43,028 bases of DNA from Prevotella sp. (GCA_016901395.1 JAEAMQ010000063.1:1-43028), one strand, 5' to 3'. Shown: positions 18,200 to 27,166, counted from the stretch's first letter. The notes: a model not told the origin generated them from the letters alone. Numbers and translations are program-made.

Positions 18200-18760
18200 A
18201 TGATAAGATCTACTATTGACAAAGACGAACAAGCCCTCCAACTTTTGGATGCTTATGGAAAAGGCGACATGTCGGCCTTCTCTACGCTTTACGACATGTA
18301 TATACAGCAACTGTTGAACTATGGGCGCTGCATCACGTCAGACATGGAACTGGTGAAAGACTGCGTTCAGGAGGTGTTCGTGCGACTGATGGATAAGGAA
18401 CACGCTCCCAAGGTGAAGCGCATGAGTTCTTATCTTATCATATCGCTACGAAACAAGCTGGTCGACGAGTTTCGCAAAGGAGCCTATCTCGCCGATGTCT
18501 CTGTGCACGACGTGGCCAAAAAGAAAATGACGGTCGACGTGGAGACGCGTTATCTGGACAATGAAAAGACTGTGCAGCAGACCAAAATGGTGAACCATCT
18601 CATGGCCTGTCTCACGCCTCGCCAGCGTCAGGCCTTCCAGTTATACTATATTGATGAGAAGAAATACGACGAGATATGCGAGATTATGGAGATGAATTAT
18701 CATTCTGTTCGCAATCTCGTTCATCGCGGAATGCTGAAATTGCGCGCCGCGGCTTTGTAG
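18200..18760 (+). CDS. ECF-type RNA polymerase sigma factor
   Basis: This 186-residue ECF sigma factor has region 2 at about residues 20-85 ('FSTLYDMYIQQLLNYG', 'VKDCVQEVFVRLMDKE', 'SYLIISLRNKLVDEFRK') and region 4 at about 130-185 ('CLTPRQRQAFQLYYIDE', 'YDEICEIMEMNYHSVRNLVH', 'MLKLRAAAL'). It binds core RNA polymerase and directs it to its own promoters. ATG 18200 is preferred over TTG 18167 because of the promoter box at 18162. The family is common beside glycan-use loci of Bacteroidota, normally with a FecR partner and a SusC-type transporter; neither full partner is here. The stop is 21 bases before the DUF5703 gene, so that gene is probably in the same transcript, and surrounding pectin genes are candidate targets (inference). 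Confidence 0.9.
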   Translation: MIRSTIDKDEQALQLLDAYGKGDMSAFSTLYDMYIQQLLNYGRCITSDMELVKDCVQEVFVRLMDKEHAPKVKRMSSYLIISLRNKLVDEFRKGAYLADVSVHDVAKKKMTVDVETRYLDNEKTVQQTKMVNHLMACLTPRQRQAFQLYYIDEKKYDEICEIMEMNYHSVRNLVHRGMLKLRAAAL

Positions 18761-18781
18761 TCATGGTTCAGGCTTGTCAAT

Positions 18782-21073
18782 ATGAAATCATTGTGGTCGC
18801 TCTTTTTGTTGGTTCTATGGTCGCTGTATGGCTGGTGTTATCCTGCTGACGTGGTGTGGCAAAGCCAGAGTGTCAACTCGTCTGAGTCGATGCCCTGTGG
18901 TGGAGGTAGCATTGGCATGAACGTGTGGGTGGAAGACGGCGACGTGCTGTTCTATCTGGCCCGAAGCGGTTCTTTTGATGAAAACAACACCCTGCTCAAG
19001 GCTGGCAGGTTTCGTATCAGCCTTACTCCCAAACTGCAATCCGGACCTGGGTTTACCCAGCGGCTAATCGTGAAGGATGGCTATTGTGTCATCAGCGACG
19101 GGCAACGCCAGGTGATGCTGTGGGTCGACGTGAACAAGCCGGTGGTCCATGTAGATATTCAGCAGGACCATGCGGCTCCCATGACGTGCATATACGAGAA
19201 CTGGCGGCACCAAGACCGTGACATTGCCAAGCAGGAGAGTTTTCAGACTTCCTATAAATTTCGCATCCCCACGGGCTGTGTCACCCATCATGATGAGTTT
19301 GCACCGGCCGACGGCGAAATGCTTTTCTATCATCACAATGCCGACAGCACGGTGTTCGATGCCACGGCTCATCAGCAGGCACTGGGCAGTTATGTGTCAC
19401 AGATGTATGATCCGCTGGGGCAGTTGGTCTTCGGAGGCAAGCTCATAGCGTCGCAGCTGGCATACGATGGCACGTTCCTCTCTGTATATAATAAGGTGGA
19501 TTATCGGGGCTGGCGGTTTCGTGCGGTCAGGCCTTCACATCGCTACAGCCTCACCATCGTCATGGCCAACCATCAGGGAACGGTAGCCGAATGGCAGCGG
19601 CAGCTGGCCGACGTGTGTGCCGCTATCCGTCCTGCGCGCGACCTCAAGGCCTCGCGCCGGTGGTGGAACCGGTGGTGGGAGCGCAGCTTCATCGAGGCAT
19701 CGGGCGAGGGCGCGATGCTATCGCGCAACTATACACTGTTCCGTTACATGATGGGTTGCAACGCTAACAGCGACTGGCCCACCAAGTTTAATGGCGGTTT
19801 GTTTACCTTCGACCCTGTCTATGTGGATGCCCGATACCCTTATACGCCCGATTTTAGGCGATGGGGAGGCGGTACCCATACGGCGCAGAACCAGCGCCTG
19901 CTCTACTGGCCCTTGCTTAAGAGTGGCGATTATGATGCCCTGAAGAGTCAACTCGACTTCTATCTGCGCATCCTGGGCAATGCTCAGCTACGCAGTAAGG
20001 TATACTGGAAGCACGGCGGAGCGGCCTTTACTGAGCAGCTGGAGAACTTTGGGCTGCCCGAACACGATGAATACGGGCTCAAGCGTCCTGCTGACTATGA
20101 CCCCGGCATGCAGCATAATGCCTGGCTGGAGTACACTTGGGACACCGTGCTGGAGTTTTGTCAGATGGCTCTCGATGCCGAGAGCTATGGCGGAATGGAT
20201 ATCAGTGCCTACATCCCGTGGATAGCCTCGTCGCTCGATTTCTTTGACGAGCACTATCGCATGCTGGCCCGGAAGCGCGGTTCCAAGGAGCTGGACGGCA
20301 ACGGCAAGCTCGTGATCTATCCCGGTTCAGGGGCCGAAACCTTCAAGATGGCGTATAATCCTACGTCCACGGCGGCTGGTCTCAGGGTGGTGACACGCCA
20401 TCTCATCGATTATCTTAAGGCCCATCAGGCCGACACATCGATGGTGCATCGTTATGAAAACATGCTGAACACATGGCCCGATCTCAGTTTTCGTGAGGTG
20501 AATGGACATAGGGTTATCTCGCCTGCCGTGGTGTGGGAACGGGTGAACAATGTAGAACCCGTGATGCTTTATCCCGTCTTTCCATGGCACATCTATGGCG
20601 TGGGACACGACAGTATCGACGTGGCGCTCAACACGTGGCGCCACGATCCCTATGTAAAGAAGTTCAATGGTATCGTGAGTTGGGAGCAGGCGGGCATCTG
20701 GGCTGCCGACTTAGGGCTGACCGAAGAGGCGGTCTATTGGAATCAGAAAAAGCTGGCCGACGGGCCGTTCCGCTTTCCAGCCTTCTGGGGACCGGGGCAC
20801 GACTGGGCTCCCGACCACAACTGGGGTGGGAGTGGAATGATTGGACTTCAGGAGATGCTGATGCAGGAAGTGGGTGACAAAATCTATATTTTGCCGGCAT
20901 GGCCCCGTCATTGGGATGTCCATTTCAAGCTCCACTGCTCCCGTCAGACCACGGTCGAGGTGACGTTGCACGATGGCCGGGTGACACAGCTGGATGTGTC
21001 GCCACAGCGTGACGCCTCGCTCCTCGTGCTTCCTGAATGGACTAAGGCTGCGGTTTCGGCAGTTCAAAAGTAA
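18782..21073 (+). CDS. DUF5703 domain protein with six-hairpin glycosidase-like domain
   Basis: This 763-residue secreted protein has the signal peptide MKSLWSLFLLVLWSLYGWC. The N-terminal half (about 20-290; 'VVWQSQSVNSSESMPCGGG', 'IGMNVWVEDGDVLFYLARSG') is a beta-sandwich of the DUF5703 type. The second half has features of an (alpha/alpha)6 barrel: 'WERSFIEASG', 'WPTKFNGGLFTFDP' near 331, 'GGGTHTAQNQRLLYWPLL', 'PAFWGPGHDWAPDHNWGGSG'. A short beta domain ends it ('ILPAWPRHWDVHFKL'). The layout is like GH65/GH95-clan glycosidases, so hydrolysis of a pectin side-chain linkage is likely, but the substrate is not known to me. It lies 21 bases after the sigma gene. Its last 32 bases overlap a minus-strand gene remnant. 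Confidence 0.8.
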   Translation: MKSLWSLFLLVLWSLYGWCYPADVVWQSQSVNSSESMPCGGGSIGMNVWVEDGDVLFYLARSGSFDENNTLLKAGRFRISLTPKLQSGPGFTQRLIVKDGYCVISDGQRQVMLWVDVNKPVVHVDIQQDHAAPMTCIYENWRHQDRDIAKQESFQTSYKFRIPTGCVTHHDEFAPADGEMLFYHHNADSTVFDATAHQQALGSYVSQMYDPLGQLVFGGKLIASQLAYDGTFLSVYNKVDYRGWRFRAVRPSHRYSLTIVMANHQGTVAEWQRQLADVCAAIRPARDLKASRRWWNRWWERSFIEASGEGAMLSRNYTLFRYMMGCNANSDWPTKFNGGLFTFDPVYVDARYPYTPDFRRWGGGTHTAQNQRLLYWPLLKSGDYDALKSQLDFYLRILGNAQLRSKVYWKHGGAAFTEQLENFGLPEHDEYGLKRPADYDPGMQHNAWLEYTWDTVLEFCQMALDAESYGGMDISAYIPWIASSLDFFDEHYRMLARKRGSKELDGNGKLVIYPGSGAETFKMAYNPTSTAAGLRVVTRHLIDYLKAHQADTSMVHRYENMLNTWPDLSFREVNGHRVISPAVVWERVNNVEPVMLYPVFPWHIYGVGHDSIDVALNTWRHDPYVKKFNGIVSWEQAGIWAADLGLTEEAVYWNQKKLADGPFRFPAFWGPGHDWAPDHNWGGSGMIGLQEMLMQEVGDKIYILPAWPRHWDVHFKLHCSRQTTVEVTLHDGRVTQLDVSPQRDASLLVLPEWTKAAVSAVQK

Positions 21074-21263
21074 TCATCTCTTCCCTGGTCTTAAACTCGT
21101 CGCTGCCCAGCTCGATGGCCGTGCCCCATGAAGTTGTTATCGGGCGACCATCAATGAAGAAATCGCCGTAGAGCAGCTGTCTCTGGTTGGTATAGATTAC
21201 GTGGTCGTGGGCCGGAGTAGAGGGTCATTCGTGCAATTTGTAGTTGTTATTGTCCCGCACCAT
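21042..21263 (-). pseudogene. Remnant of an unidentified gene's C-terminus
   Basis: On the minus strand an open frame from 21224 to a TAG at 21042-21044 encodes about 60 very protein-like residues with no start codon, including 'HDHVIYTNQRQLLYGDFF', 'IDGRPITTSWGTAIELGSD' and 'FKTREEMITFELPKPQP'. The same frame continues upstream through one TGA (21225-21227) to an ATG at 21261-21263 ('MVRDNNNYKLHE'). The 5' part of the gene is missing, because the neighbouring sequence up to 21323 shows no continuing protein. It overlaps the end of the DUF5703 gene by 32 bases. I do not recognise the family. The rest of 21264-21323 shows nothing beyond an A/T-rich imperfect repeat of ATTTGTAGTT. Confidence 0.5.
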
Positions 21264-21320
21264 TTATGTCATGGTAGACATTTGTAGTTTGCCGATAATA
21301 ATATTGGAGAAGGGTAAAAG

Positions 21321-21361
21321 AAAAAGGGAACGCATCATGATCCATCGTGATGCGTTCCCTT
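21321..21361 (-). terminator. Rho-independent terminator of the WG-repeat gene
   Basis: Read on the minus strand, AAGGGAACGCATCA (21361-21348) pairs with 21337-21324. Three more pairs close a 4-base loop at 21341-21344, giving a 17-bp stem, followed by TTTTTCTTTT. It lies 25 bases after the WG-repeat gene stop. Confidence 0.85.
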
Positions 21362-21385
21362 GCTGTTTGGGGTGGGGAGGAAGAT

Positions 21386-21940
21386 TTATTCCATTCGGTT
21401 GCCGTTGGTGTCAATATAGAACTTCTCTTTGCCCAGCGTCACCTGCATGGTACCACTGCTGATGGCGCCTATCTCGTCGTAGATGGGCTTCACCACCTCC
21501 TTGCCCTGCTTATCAACCAATCCCAGTTTGCCGTTGAGATTCACCTCGCAGAGGTCGGGATAGTGCTGACTGTAGTTGGATTCGATGGCATCATATTTCA
21601 CCGGACAAATCACATTGCCCTTCACATCGACGATGCCGTATTTCTTTCCATCACTCACTACGGCGTAGCCTCCGCGGAACTCGTCGACACTCTTAAATCC
21701 ACTCGTGCGGCGGAGTTTGTCGGCCTGTTTCACATAGTCGATGTCGCCGTTGGTGTAATATACGTCAGGCTCGTTGTGCGGACGGAAGATAAGGTATCCA
21801 CTGATACCGGCGGCGAAGATTACGCCAATGATGATCAGGTTGCGGATGAGTTTGCGTCGATATTCGCGGTCGGCCGCTTCGTTGGCAGCAATCTCTGCCT
21901 CCATCTCTCTGTGAAGTTCTTCTGGTGTTTTCTGTTCCAT
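21386..21940 (-). CDS. WG-repeat protein with one membrane segment
   Basis: This 184-residue protein has a charged cytoplasmic N-terminus (MEQKTPEELHREMEAEIAAN), one transmembrane segment at about 32-51 (LIIIGVIFAAGISGYLIF) and an outward C-terminal part. That part holds about two or three WG-like beta repeats ('GYAVVSDGKKYGIVDVKGNV', 'PVKYDAIESNY', 'VNLNGKLGLVDKQGKEVVKP'). Such repeats are thought to mediate protein or ligand binding; no enzyme function is visible. It is monocistronic, with its own -7 box upstream and a strong terminator downstream, and has no obvious tie to pectin use. Confidence 0.8.
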   Translation of the reverse strand: MEQKTPEELHREMEAEIAANEAADREYRRKLIRNLIIIGVIFAAGISGYLIFRPHNEPDVYYTNGDIDYVKQADKLRRTSGFKSVDEFRGGYAVVSDGKKYGIVDVKGNVICPVKYDAIESNYSQHYPDLCEVNLNGKLGLVDKQGKEVVKPIYDEIGAISSGTMQVTLGKEKFYIDTNGNRME

Positions 21941-21965
21941 GTTATTCGTGTTTAAGTTGTCGTTG

Positions 21966-21973
21966 CAAATATA
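21966..21973 (-). promoter_or_regulatory. -7 promoter box of the WG-repeat gene
   Basis: Plus-strand CAAATATA reads TATATTTG on the minus strand, matching TAnnTTTG, 25 bases upstream of the ATG at 21940. No clear -33 element. Confidence 0.5.
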
Positions 21974-22040
21974 GAGATATTATTTGACATCTTTCATCAT
22001 TTCTGCATCGGAAAGTAATGTGTAGGCCCGATTTTAAGTT

Positions 22041-24431
22041 TTATTGGGTCACGAGGACGAGCTTTGCCGAGTGTCCGGCATCGTCTTTGACCTTCAACAC
22101 CACCTTGCCCGCCTTCTTTCCGGCGCGCAGAATGACGAGCGCCGACCCGTTGTAGAGGCTGCGCACGTTGGTGGCATGAAGTTCGTTGGAGGTGTTGTTG
22201 CCATTGTCCACCGCCACGATTCGGGCATCGCCATCGACCGTAAAGGTCAGTTTCTGTTGGGCGGAGAATGCACGTCGGCCCTTGCTGTCTACCGCCGTCA
22301 CGCGGATATGCTGCAAATCCTGACCGTCGGCGTGCCATTTCTCGGTGTCGGCCGAGAGCTGGAGCCGCTTCATGTCGCCCGTGGTCTCAATGCGGTGAGA
22401 GGCCACGCGACGACCGTTTTTGTAGGCCACGGCCTCCAGATAGCCCGGTTGGTACTCCACATTGTCAAAGCGAAGCTGGTTTCGCGACTTCGGATCGGTG
22501 GTGTTTTCCTGCTCGGCAATTTTGTGGCCGTTCTCAATGAGTTCCACCTTGTCTGCATTGGTAAACACCTTCAACGACAATTTGGTACCGGCCTTGCGGT
22601 TCCAGTGGTCGCTCATGCCGTCGTTGGAGAAAATAACTCCGTTCCATTCGGTCTTGTCGGCCTTGGAGTCTATGATGCCGATGTGGCACACCGGCTCGTC
22701 GGGTTTGAACATCGAACGCACGAGATAGGCCATCGGTTTGGGTTGCAGCGAGATGTCGAACACACCGTCTGTCCATCCCTTGCGGGGCCACCCCATGCTC
22801 TCTCCGAGATAGTCTATCATGCCCCAGTAGGCCAGTCCGATAACCTTATCGAGGTCCATCCCAAAGAAGTTGGGACCCATCATCGAGAGGTTGGCCTCGC
22901 TCTGGTAGAAGGTCATCCGCGGAAACTTCTGTCTGTCGCCGGGAAAGTACATGTAACGGTAGTTATAGGCCTGTATATCGGTGATCATCGCGAGGTCGCA
23001 GGGCAGCGAGTCGGTCTGCAGATTGCGGCCGCGTGGGTGCATGGCGACGGTCACTTTGCGGGTGTCGTCATAGCGCTGGAGCACCGATTTGAGCATGCGG
23101 TAGGGGGTCACGCCCCAGTCGCCGAAGGGCAGTGTGGCGTAGGTCTGCAACTCGTTGCCGAGGCTCCAGATGGCTATGCTGGCGTGGTTTCGGTCACGCT
23201 TGACCCATTCGGGCAACTGATAGGGCCACTGTTCCATCCACGGCGTGCGGCCGCCGGTGTACTGCTGCAACCATTTGTCATAGAGCTCGTCAAGGACAAT
23301 GAACCCCAGCGAGTCGCAGAGGTTGAGGAAACTCTCGGAGTAGGGGTTGTGGCTGGTGCGAATATGGTTGAAACCGAAGTCCTTGAGGAGTTTCAGTCGT
23401 TTCTCCATCGCACGCGGATAGGCTGCCGCACCCAGTGCACCGAGGGTGTGATGGTTGGCTATTCCCTTGAGCAACACCTTCTTGCCGTTGAGCTTCAGGC
23501 CGAAATCGGGACCGACCTCAAAGGTTCTGATGCCAAACTTCGTGGTGGCCTGGTCGATGGGTTGGCCGTTGTTGTCATAGAGCGTCACCCGTGCGGTGTA
23601 AAGATAGGGGTCGTCGATGTCCCAGAGGTGGGCGTTGTTGAGCGTGATGGGTGCCCATTTCAGTTCGTTGGTCTTCATCCTTCGCTCGAAGGGCAAGGCC
23701 TTTTTCTCTGTGTATATGGTCTTTCCATCAGCATCGAGCAGGTCTACCTGCAGGTTCACCTCATTGGATTTGGTATAGTTGGCCACCTCCATCTGCAGGT
23801 GAATCTCACGGTTGTCCTTGGTCGTGACATAGAGCGGATGGCGCACAAAGTATTGTTGGGCATTGGTGGTGACGAGGTGAACGTCGCGGAACAGGCCGCC
23901 GCCGGTGTACCATCGGGAGTCGGTGGGGTTGCCGGTCGATGCCCTCACGGCGATGGTGTTGGGCTGACCGTAGCGCAGTTTCTTGCTGAGGTCGATTTCA
24001 AAACCCACATATCCGTAGTCGGTTCCGCCGACAAGCTCACCGTTGAGATACACGTCGGCCACATACATGATGCCTTCGAAGTCGAGGAGCACACGCTTGT
24101 TTTTCAGGTTTTCGGCTGGCGTGAAGGTCTTCACATACCATCCTTCGCCCATCTCCTTGAAGCCACGGGCCGACAGTCGGCTCTTGAAATTGGAGGCTCC
24201 GTCACTGTGATCTTCCTTCTCGTCGGTCGAAGGAGCCACCCAGGGCTGCTCAATCTGGAAGTCGTGGGGGACATCTACGGTGCGCCATCCGGTAGTATCG
24301 AGATGCTGAGGATCGGCTTTTCCCAACTGGAACTGCCATCCATAGTCGAAATTTTCGATAGTGCGCTGCGCATGGCCCGAGAGGGTCATCAGTGCCAACA
24401 GCACGGTTGCGGAAAGTTGTTGATAAGTCAT
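22041..24431 (-). CDS. GH2-family glycoside hydrolase, probable beta-galactosidase
   Basis: This 796-residue secreted GH2 enzyme should remove terminal beta-galactosyl (or related) residues. The start at 24431 gives the signal peptide MTYQQLSATVLLALMTLSGHAQ; the frame is open to 24485, but those 18 extra residues precede the signal. Order: sugar-binding jelly roll ('NFDYGWQFQLG', 'VDVPHDFQIEQPW', 'SRWYTGGGLFRDVHLV'), immunoglobulin-like sandwich, then the catalytic barrel from 'LNGKKVLLKGIANHHTLG'. The barrel carries 'HIRTSHNPYSESFLNLCD', the acid/base Glu in 'IWSLGNEL' (near 427) and a probable nucleophile Glu in 'TFYQSEANLS' (near 509). The C-terminus has DUF4982-type and immunoglobulin-like modules. 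It lies 68 bases downstream of the GH106 gene, probably one transcript, fitting stepwise trimming of RG-I side chains and backbone. Confidence 0.9.
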   Translation of the reverse strand: MTYQQLSATVLLALMTLSGHAQRTIENFDYGWQFQLGKADPQHLDTTGWRTVDVPHDFQIEQPWVAPSTDEKEDHSDGASNFKSRLSARGFKEMGEGWYVKTFTPAENLKNKRVLLDFEGIMYVADVYLNGELVGGTDYGYVGFEIDLSKKLRYGQPNTIAVRASTGNPTDSRWYTGGGLFRDVHLVTTNAQQYFVRHPLYVTTKDNREIHLQMEVANYTKSNEVNLQVDLLDADGKTIYTEKKALPFERRMKTNELKWAPITLNNAHLWDIDDPYLYTARVTLYDNNGQPIDQATTKFGIRTFEVGPDFGLKLNGKKVLLKGIANHHTLGALGAAAYPRAMEKRLKLLKDFGFNHIRTSHNPYSESFLNLCDSLGFIVLDELYDKWLQQYTGGRTPWMEQWPYQLPEWVKRDRNHASIAIWSLGNELQTYATLPFGDWGVTPYRMLKSVLQRYDDTRKVTVAMHPRGRNLQTDSLPCDLAMITDIQAYNYRYMYFPGDRQKFPRMTFYQSEANLSMMGPNFFGMDLDKVIGLAYWGMIDYLGESMGWPRKGWTDGVFDISLQPKPMAYLVRSMFKPDEPVCHIGIIDSKADKTEWNGVIFSNDGMSDHWNRKAGTKLSLKVFTNADKVELIENGHKIAEQENTTDPKSRNQLRFDNVEYQPGYLEAVAYKNGRRVASHRIETTGDMKRLQLSADTEKWHADGQDLQHIRVTAVDSKGRRAFSAQQKLTFTVDGDARIVAVDNGNNTSNELHATNVRSLYNGSALVILRAGKKAGKVVLKVKDDAGHSAKLVLVTQ

Positions 24432-24499
24432 AAAGATTTGATGGATAAAAGAATATGGATTGAACCGCCCTTTGTGGAGGCTCAATCCATAGCTAAAGT

Positions 24500-27079
24500 T
24501 TATTTCACACGATAGAGAATGACACGAGAGTTGAGCCCGGAAGCCATTGGTTTCCAGTCGGCATAGCTCGTTTTCTTATAGTTGATGTTCACCACATTGA
24601 TTTCTTCCATCTTGCGCCAGGGATAGCCCTCGCGGTCGAGTTGGCTGATGCGGTTGGCCGGGAGGTTGGTCACCTCAATGCGAAGGGTGTTGATGCCCGG
24701 CTTGAACACGTTGGAAAACTGCAACACATAGGGCACGGCCCAGGCGCAACCGACGAACGTATCGTTGACGTAGACACGCGCACTCTCCCGCACATCGCCC
24801 AAGTCGATAGCCCAGTCGTTGCTGGGTTGCAGGTCCTGCTTGGTGAATTTCAGCTTACATTCGTACACGCCGGTGCCCATGAGGGTCTTGGTTGTCTCGT
24901 TGATGCCTTCCCAAGAGCGCAGGCTGTCGAGCTGAAGAGTCTGGTCGACGGTGGGTGTAGACTCCGTAAATCTGAGGCTCCAGTTGCCCTTGAGCAGTCG
25001 GGCGCGACCGTCATAGGGGGCATCCTTGCGATAGTCGAGCACCTCACCGTCTGAGGTTTTGCAGATGTTGTTGGTCACATTCAGCACATTATCATCGTTG
25101 AATGTTTCCAAAATCATGCTCTCGCCCGACTTCAAATCGATGGTCAGACTGCCCTCGGAGACTTCGGCCCGATAGCGACGGCCGTTCATTGGGTCAAACC
25201 ACATGGCGCTTTTGAATGGTACGGCCAGTTGCACGCGGTCGTTGATGTCGTGTGAGGATAGGTTGGCGATGAAATAATGGTAGCCTTTCGGATTAGAGCG
25301 GCGTATCATTTTCAGTCCCAGTCGGGTCTTCATCTCCTCGGCTTTGGCCGATTTCCCCAGCAGGTTGGCATCGGTACCGATGATGATTTGTGCCCCCTGC
25401 GCCTTCAGATTGTCGATATGTTGGCGCACGGCGGGAGTGAGAATGTTTTGGGCGTTGGGAATGATCAGAGCCTTATAGCGTGTTCCGGCAGCCGTCTGGA
25501 GCATGCCGTTGGTGTAGGTTGTGGTCAGCAAATAGCGCTCAGAGATGTAGTCACAGTCGTAGCCGGCACGGTCAATCTCGTTGATGGAGGCCACAAACTC
25601 CGGCGCAAGGTCATTCATCGTGTGGATGGCAAACTGCATGAGGCGTTTGCCATTGGACCGTTTGTTCCACACATCCCGCACGGGAACATACACGAGGAAG
25701 TCGTTGTCGGGCTTGCCCCACTGCAGGAAACTCTGGCAACGGGTGATGTATTGCATGAGATAAGGAGCGTCGCGCCAGATGGTGTTGGTAGGACTCATGT
25801 CCACCGAAGCATAGAATTTCCATCCCGGCCACGGGTCATCCTTGGGCGAATAGGCCGTGCCGTGGAAGAACATGTGGTTCACTCCGCCACAGAACATGAG
25901 GTCCATGTCGGGCTTCATCTGTGAGAGCGAGGTGCGGAAGTGTTCCGTCAGCCACGTGAAAGTCTCGCTGGAGGTAAACGGTTTGCCATTAATGTGGGCG
26001 GCAGACGAGGCCCATTTGTACATTGAGAAGTCGGAATCGTTCTTCCTTGTCATTCCAGGGTCTTTGCGTAAACCCTTGATATTGAAGTCGGTGAGCCCAA
26101 ATCCTTCAATCTCTGGTATGTCGACGGCCGAGTAGCAATCTATAAGGTTGGCGGGAGAACCGTGGGCTTGGTTGCGGGTGATGGCCCCATGCCTGTGTGC
26201 CCAGGCCGTCCACGTCTGTGTAAAGTTCTCCAACAGCAGGTCGCCCAAGGTCTCGCGGTAGTCGGCCACGACCTTCTGATTGCCGTCAACAAGCTTGTCG
26301 AAGTTCTCCTCCAAGGAGTATCCGCGCCGCTTCTGGAACTCGGCAAAGAGGTCTGTGGTATAGTCTGCATCGCTCACCTCATAGCTGTCATTGAAGAAAG
26401 TGTGAGGGTAGGGGGTGCCGGTGCGCTCGAATGCCTGTTCGATATGTTGCAGATAATGCTCCACCGAAGTCTTGTTGAAGTGGTCAATGACCCATCCCGC
26501 ACCACCCGGAGCGGCCCGTTTCACGAGCATTGCGCCATAGCGTTGCCACAGATTGATGACGCGCCAGTGTTTCTTGTCAATGGGGAAGTAGTAGCGTCCG
26601 ATAAAACGGGTCTTGCCGTCCTTGTCTTTTCCGGGTGTCTTGAGTAGTGCTTTGTATTCCTTTTTGGTTACGGTATCGTTCTCGATAACCATCTTCGAGC
26701 AGCTCTCTTCCAACGGAACCCAAGGACCACCAAAGGGCCATCCGGTACCCGTTGCCATGTCTATCTCGATGCTGTCGGCCTTTCCCTCAGTCTCTACAAA
26801 GCGCAACATCTCCATCCATCGGTCCGAAAGATAGTCGATATTGTTTTTTTCGTTGCCCTGAACACCATAGATCGGTGTAATCTCCACGGCTCCTACGCCG
26901 TGGTCAGCGTATTGTTTGAGGTTCCATTGCAGGTTGGTTTTGTCTACGGCCGACCCCAGCCACCACCATCGTAGGCCCGGTTTGGCCTCCTGCTGGACGC
27001 TGGGCCATTGCTGTGCGAAGACCTGCGCATACTGGCTTCCGGCCCAAATTGCCAAGGCAAATAATAGTTGTCTTTTCAT
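24500..27079 (-). CDS. GH106-family alpha-L-rhamnosidase
   Basis: This 859-residue secreted exo-enzyme should release L-rhamnose from unsaturated or saturated rhamnogalacturonan oligosaccharides. The signal peptide is MKRQLLFALAIWAGSQYAQ, then VFAQQ. The family signature is clear: 'KPGLRWWWLGSAVDKTNL', 'GVGAVEITPIYGVQG', 'MATGTGWPFGGPWV', 'TFFNDSYEVSDADYT', 'ITRNQAHGSPANLIDCYS', 'DIPEIEGFG' and 'HMFFHGTAYSP'. The C-terminus is a galactose-binding-like sandwich ('WAIDLGDVRESARVYVND', 'INTLRIEVTNLPANRI', 'DREGYPWRKMEEIN'). Length is typical. Family substrates are rhamnose-containing pectins (RG-I, RG-II), which fits the PL11 gene in the window. It leads a two-gene minus-strand transcript with the GH2 gene. 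No clear TAnnTTTG box lies upstream; the 87 bases to the next gene are A/T-rich. Confidence 0.93.
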   Translation of the reverse strand: MKRQLLFALAIWAGSQYAQVFAQQWPSVQQEAKPGLRWWWLGSAVDKTNLQWNLKQYADHGVGAVEITPIYGVQGNEKNNIDYLSDRWMEMLRFVETEGKADSIEIDMATGTGWPFGGPWVPLEESCSKMVIENDTVTKKEYKALLKTPGKDKDGKTRFIGRYYFPIDKKHWRVINLWQRYGAMLVKRAAPGGAGWVIDHFNKTSVEHYLQHIEQAFERTGTPYPHTFFNDSYEVSDADYTTDLFAEFQKRRGYSLEENFDKLVDGNQKVVADYRETLGDLLLENFTQTWTAWAHRHGAITRNQAHGSPANLIDCYSAVDIPEIEGFGLTDFNIKGLRKDPGMTRKNDSDFSMYKWASSAAHINGKPFTSSETFTWLTEHFRTSLSQMKPDMDLMFCGGVNHMFFHGTAYSPKDDPWPGWKFYASVDMSPTNTIWRDAPYLMQYITRCQSFLQWGKPDNDFLVYVPVRDVWNKRSNGKRLMQFAIHTMNDLAPEFVASINEIDRAGYDCDYISERYLLTTTYTNGMLQTAAGTRYKALIIPNAQNILTPAVRQHIDNLKAQGAQIIIGTDANLLGKSAKAEEMKTRLGLKMIRRSNPKGYHYFIANLSSHDINDRVQLAVPFKSAMWFDPMNGRRYRAEVSEGSLTIDLKSGESMILETFNDDNVLNVTNNICKTSDGEVLDYRKDAPYDGRARLLKGNWSLRFTESTPTVDQTLQLDSLRSWEGINETTKTLMGTGVYECKLKFTKQDLQPSNDWAIDLGDVRESARVYVNDTFVGCAWAVPYVLQFSNVFKPGINTLRIEVTNLPANRISQLDREGYPWRKMEEINVVNINYKKTSYADWKPMASGLNSRVILYRVK

Positions 27080-27166
27080 TTGTTTAATGTAGTTAGTTGT
27101 TGTTTCTTGCTTTGTTTAGTTGTAGTTTTCTTCAATTTTTCCTTCCATCAGTCCGTCTTTACCATG

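Noticed and set aside
22044..24515. An 823-codon open frame on the plus strand opposite the GH2 gene
   Set aside because: It mirrors the GH2 gene. The encoded protein is rich in His, Val and Gly with no known motif, as expected from antisense of a codon-biased gene. The GH2 strand shows full family signatures.
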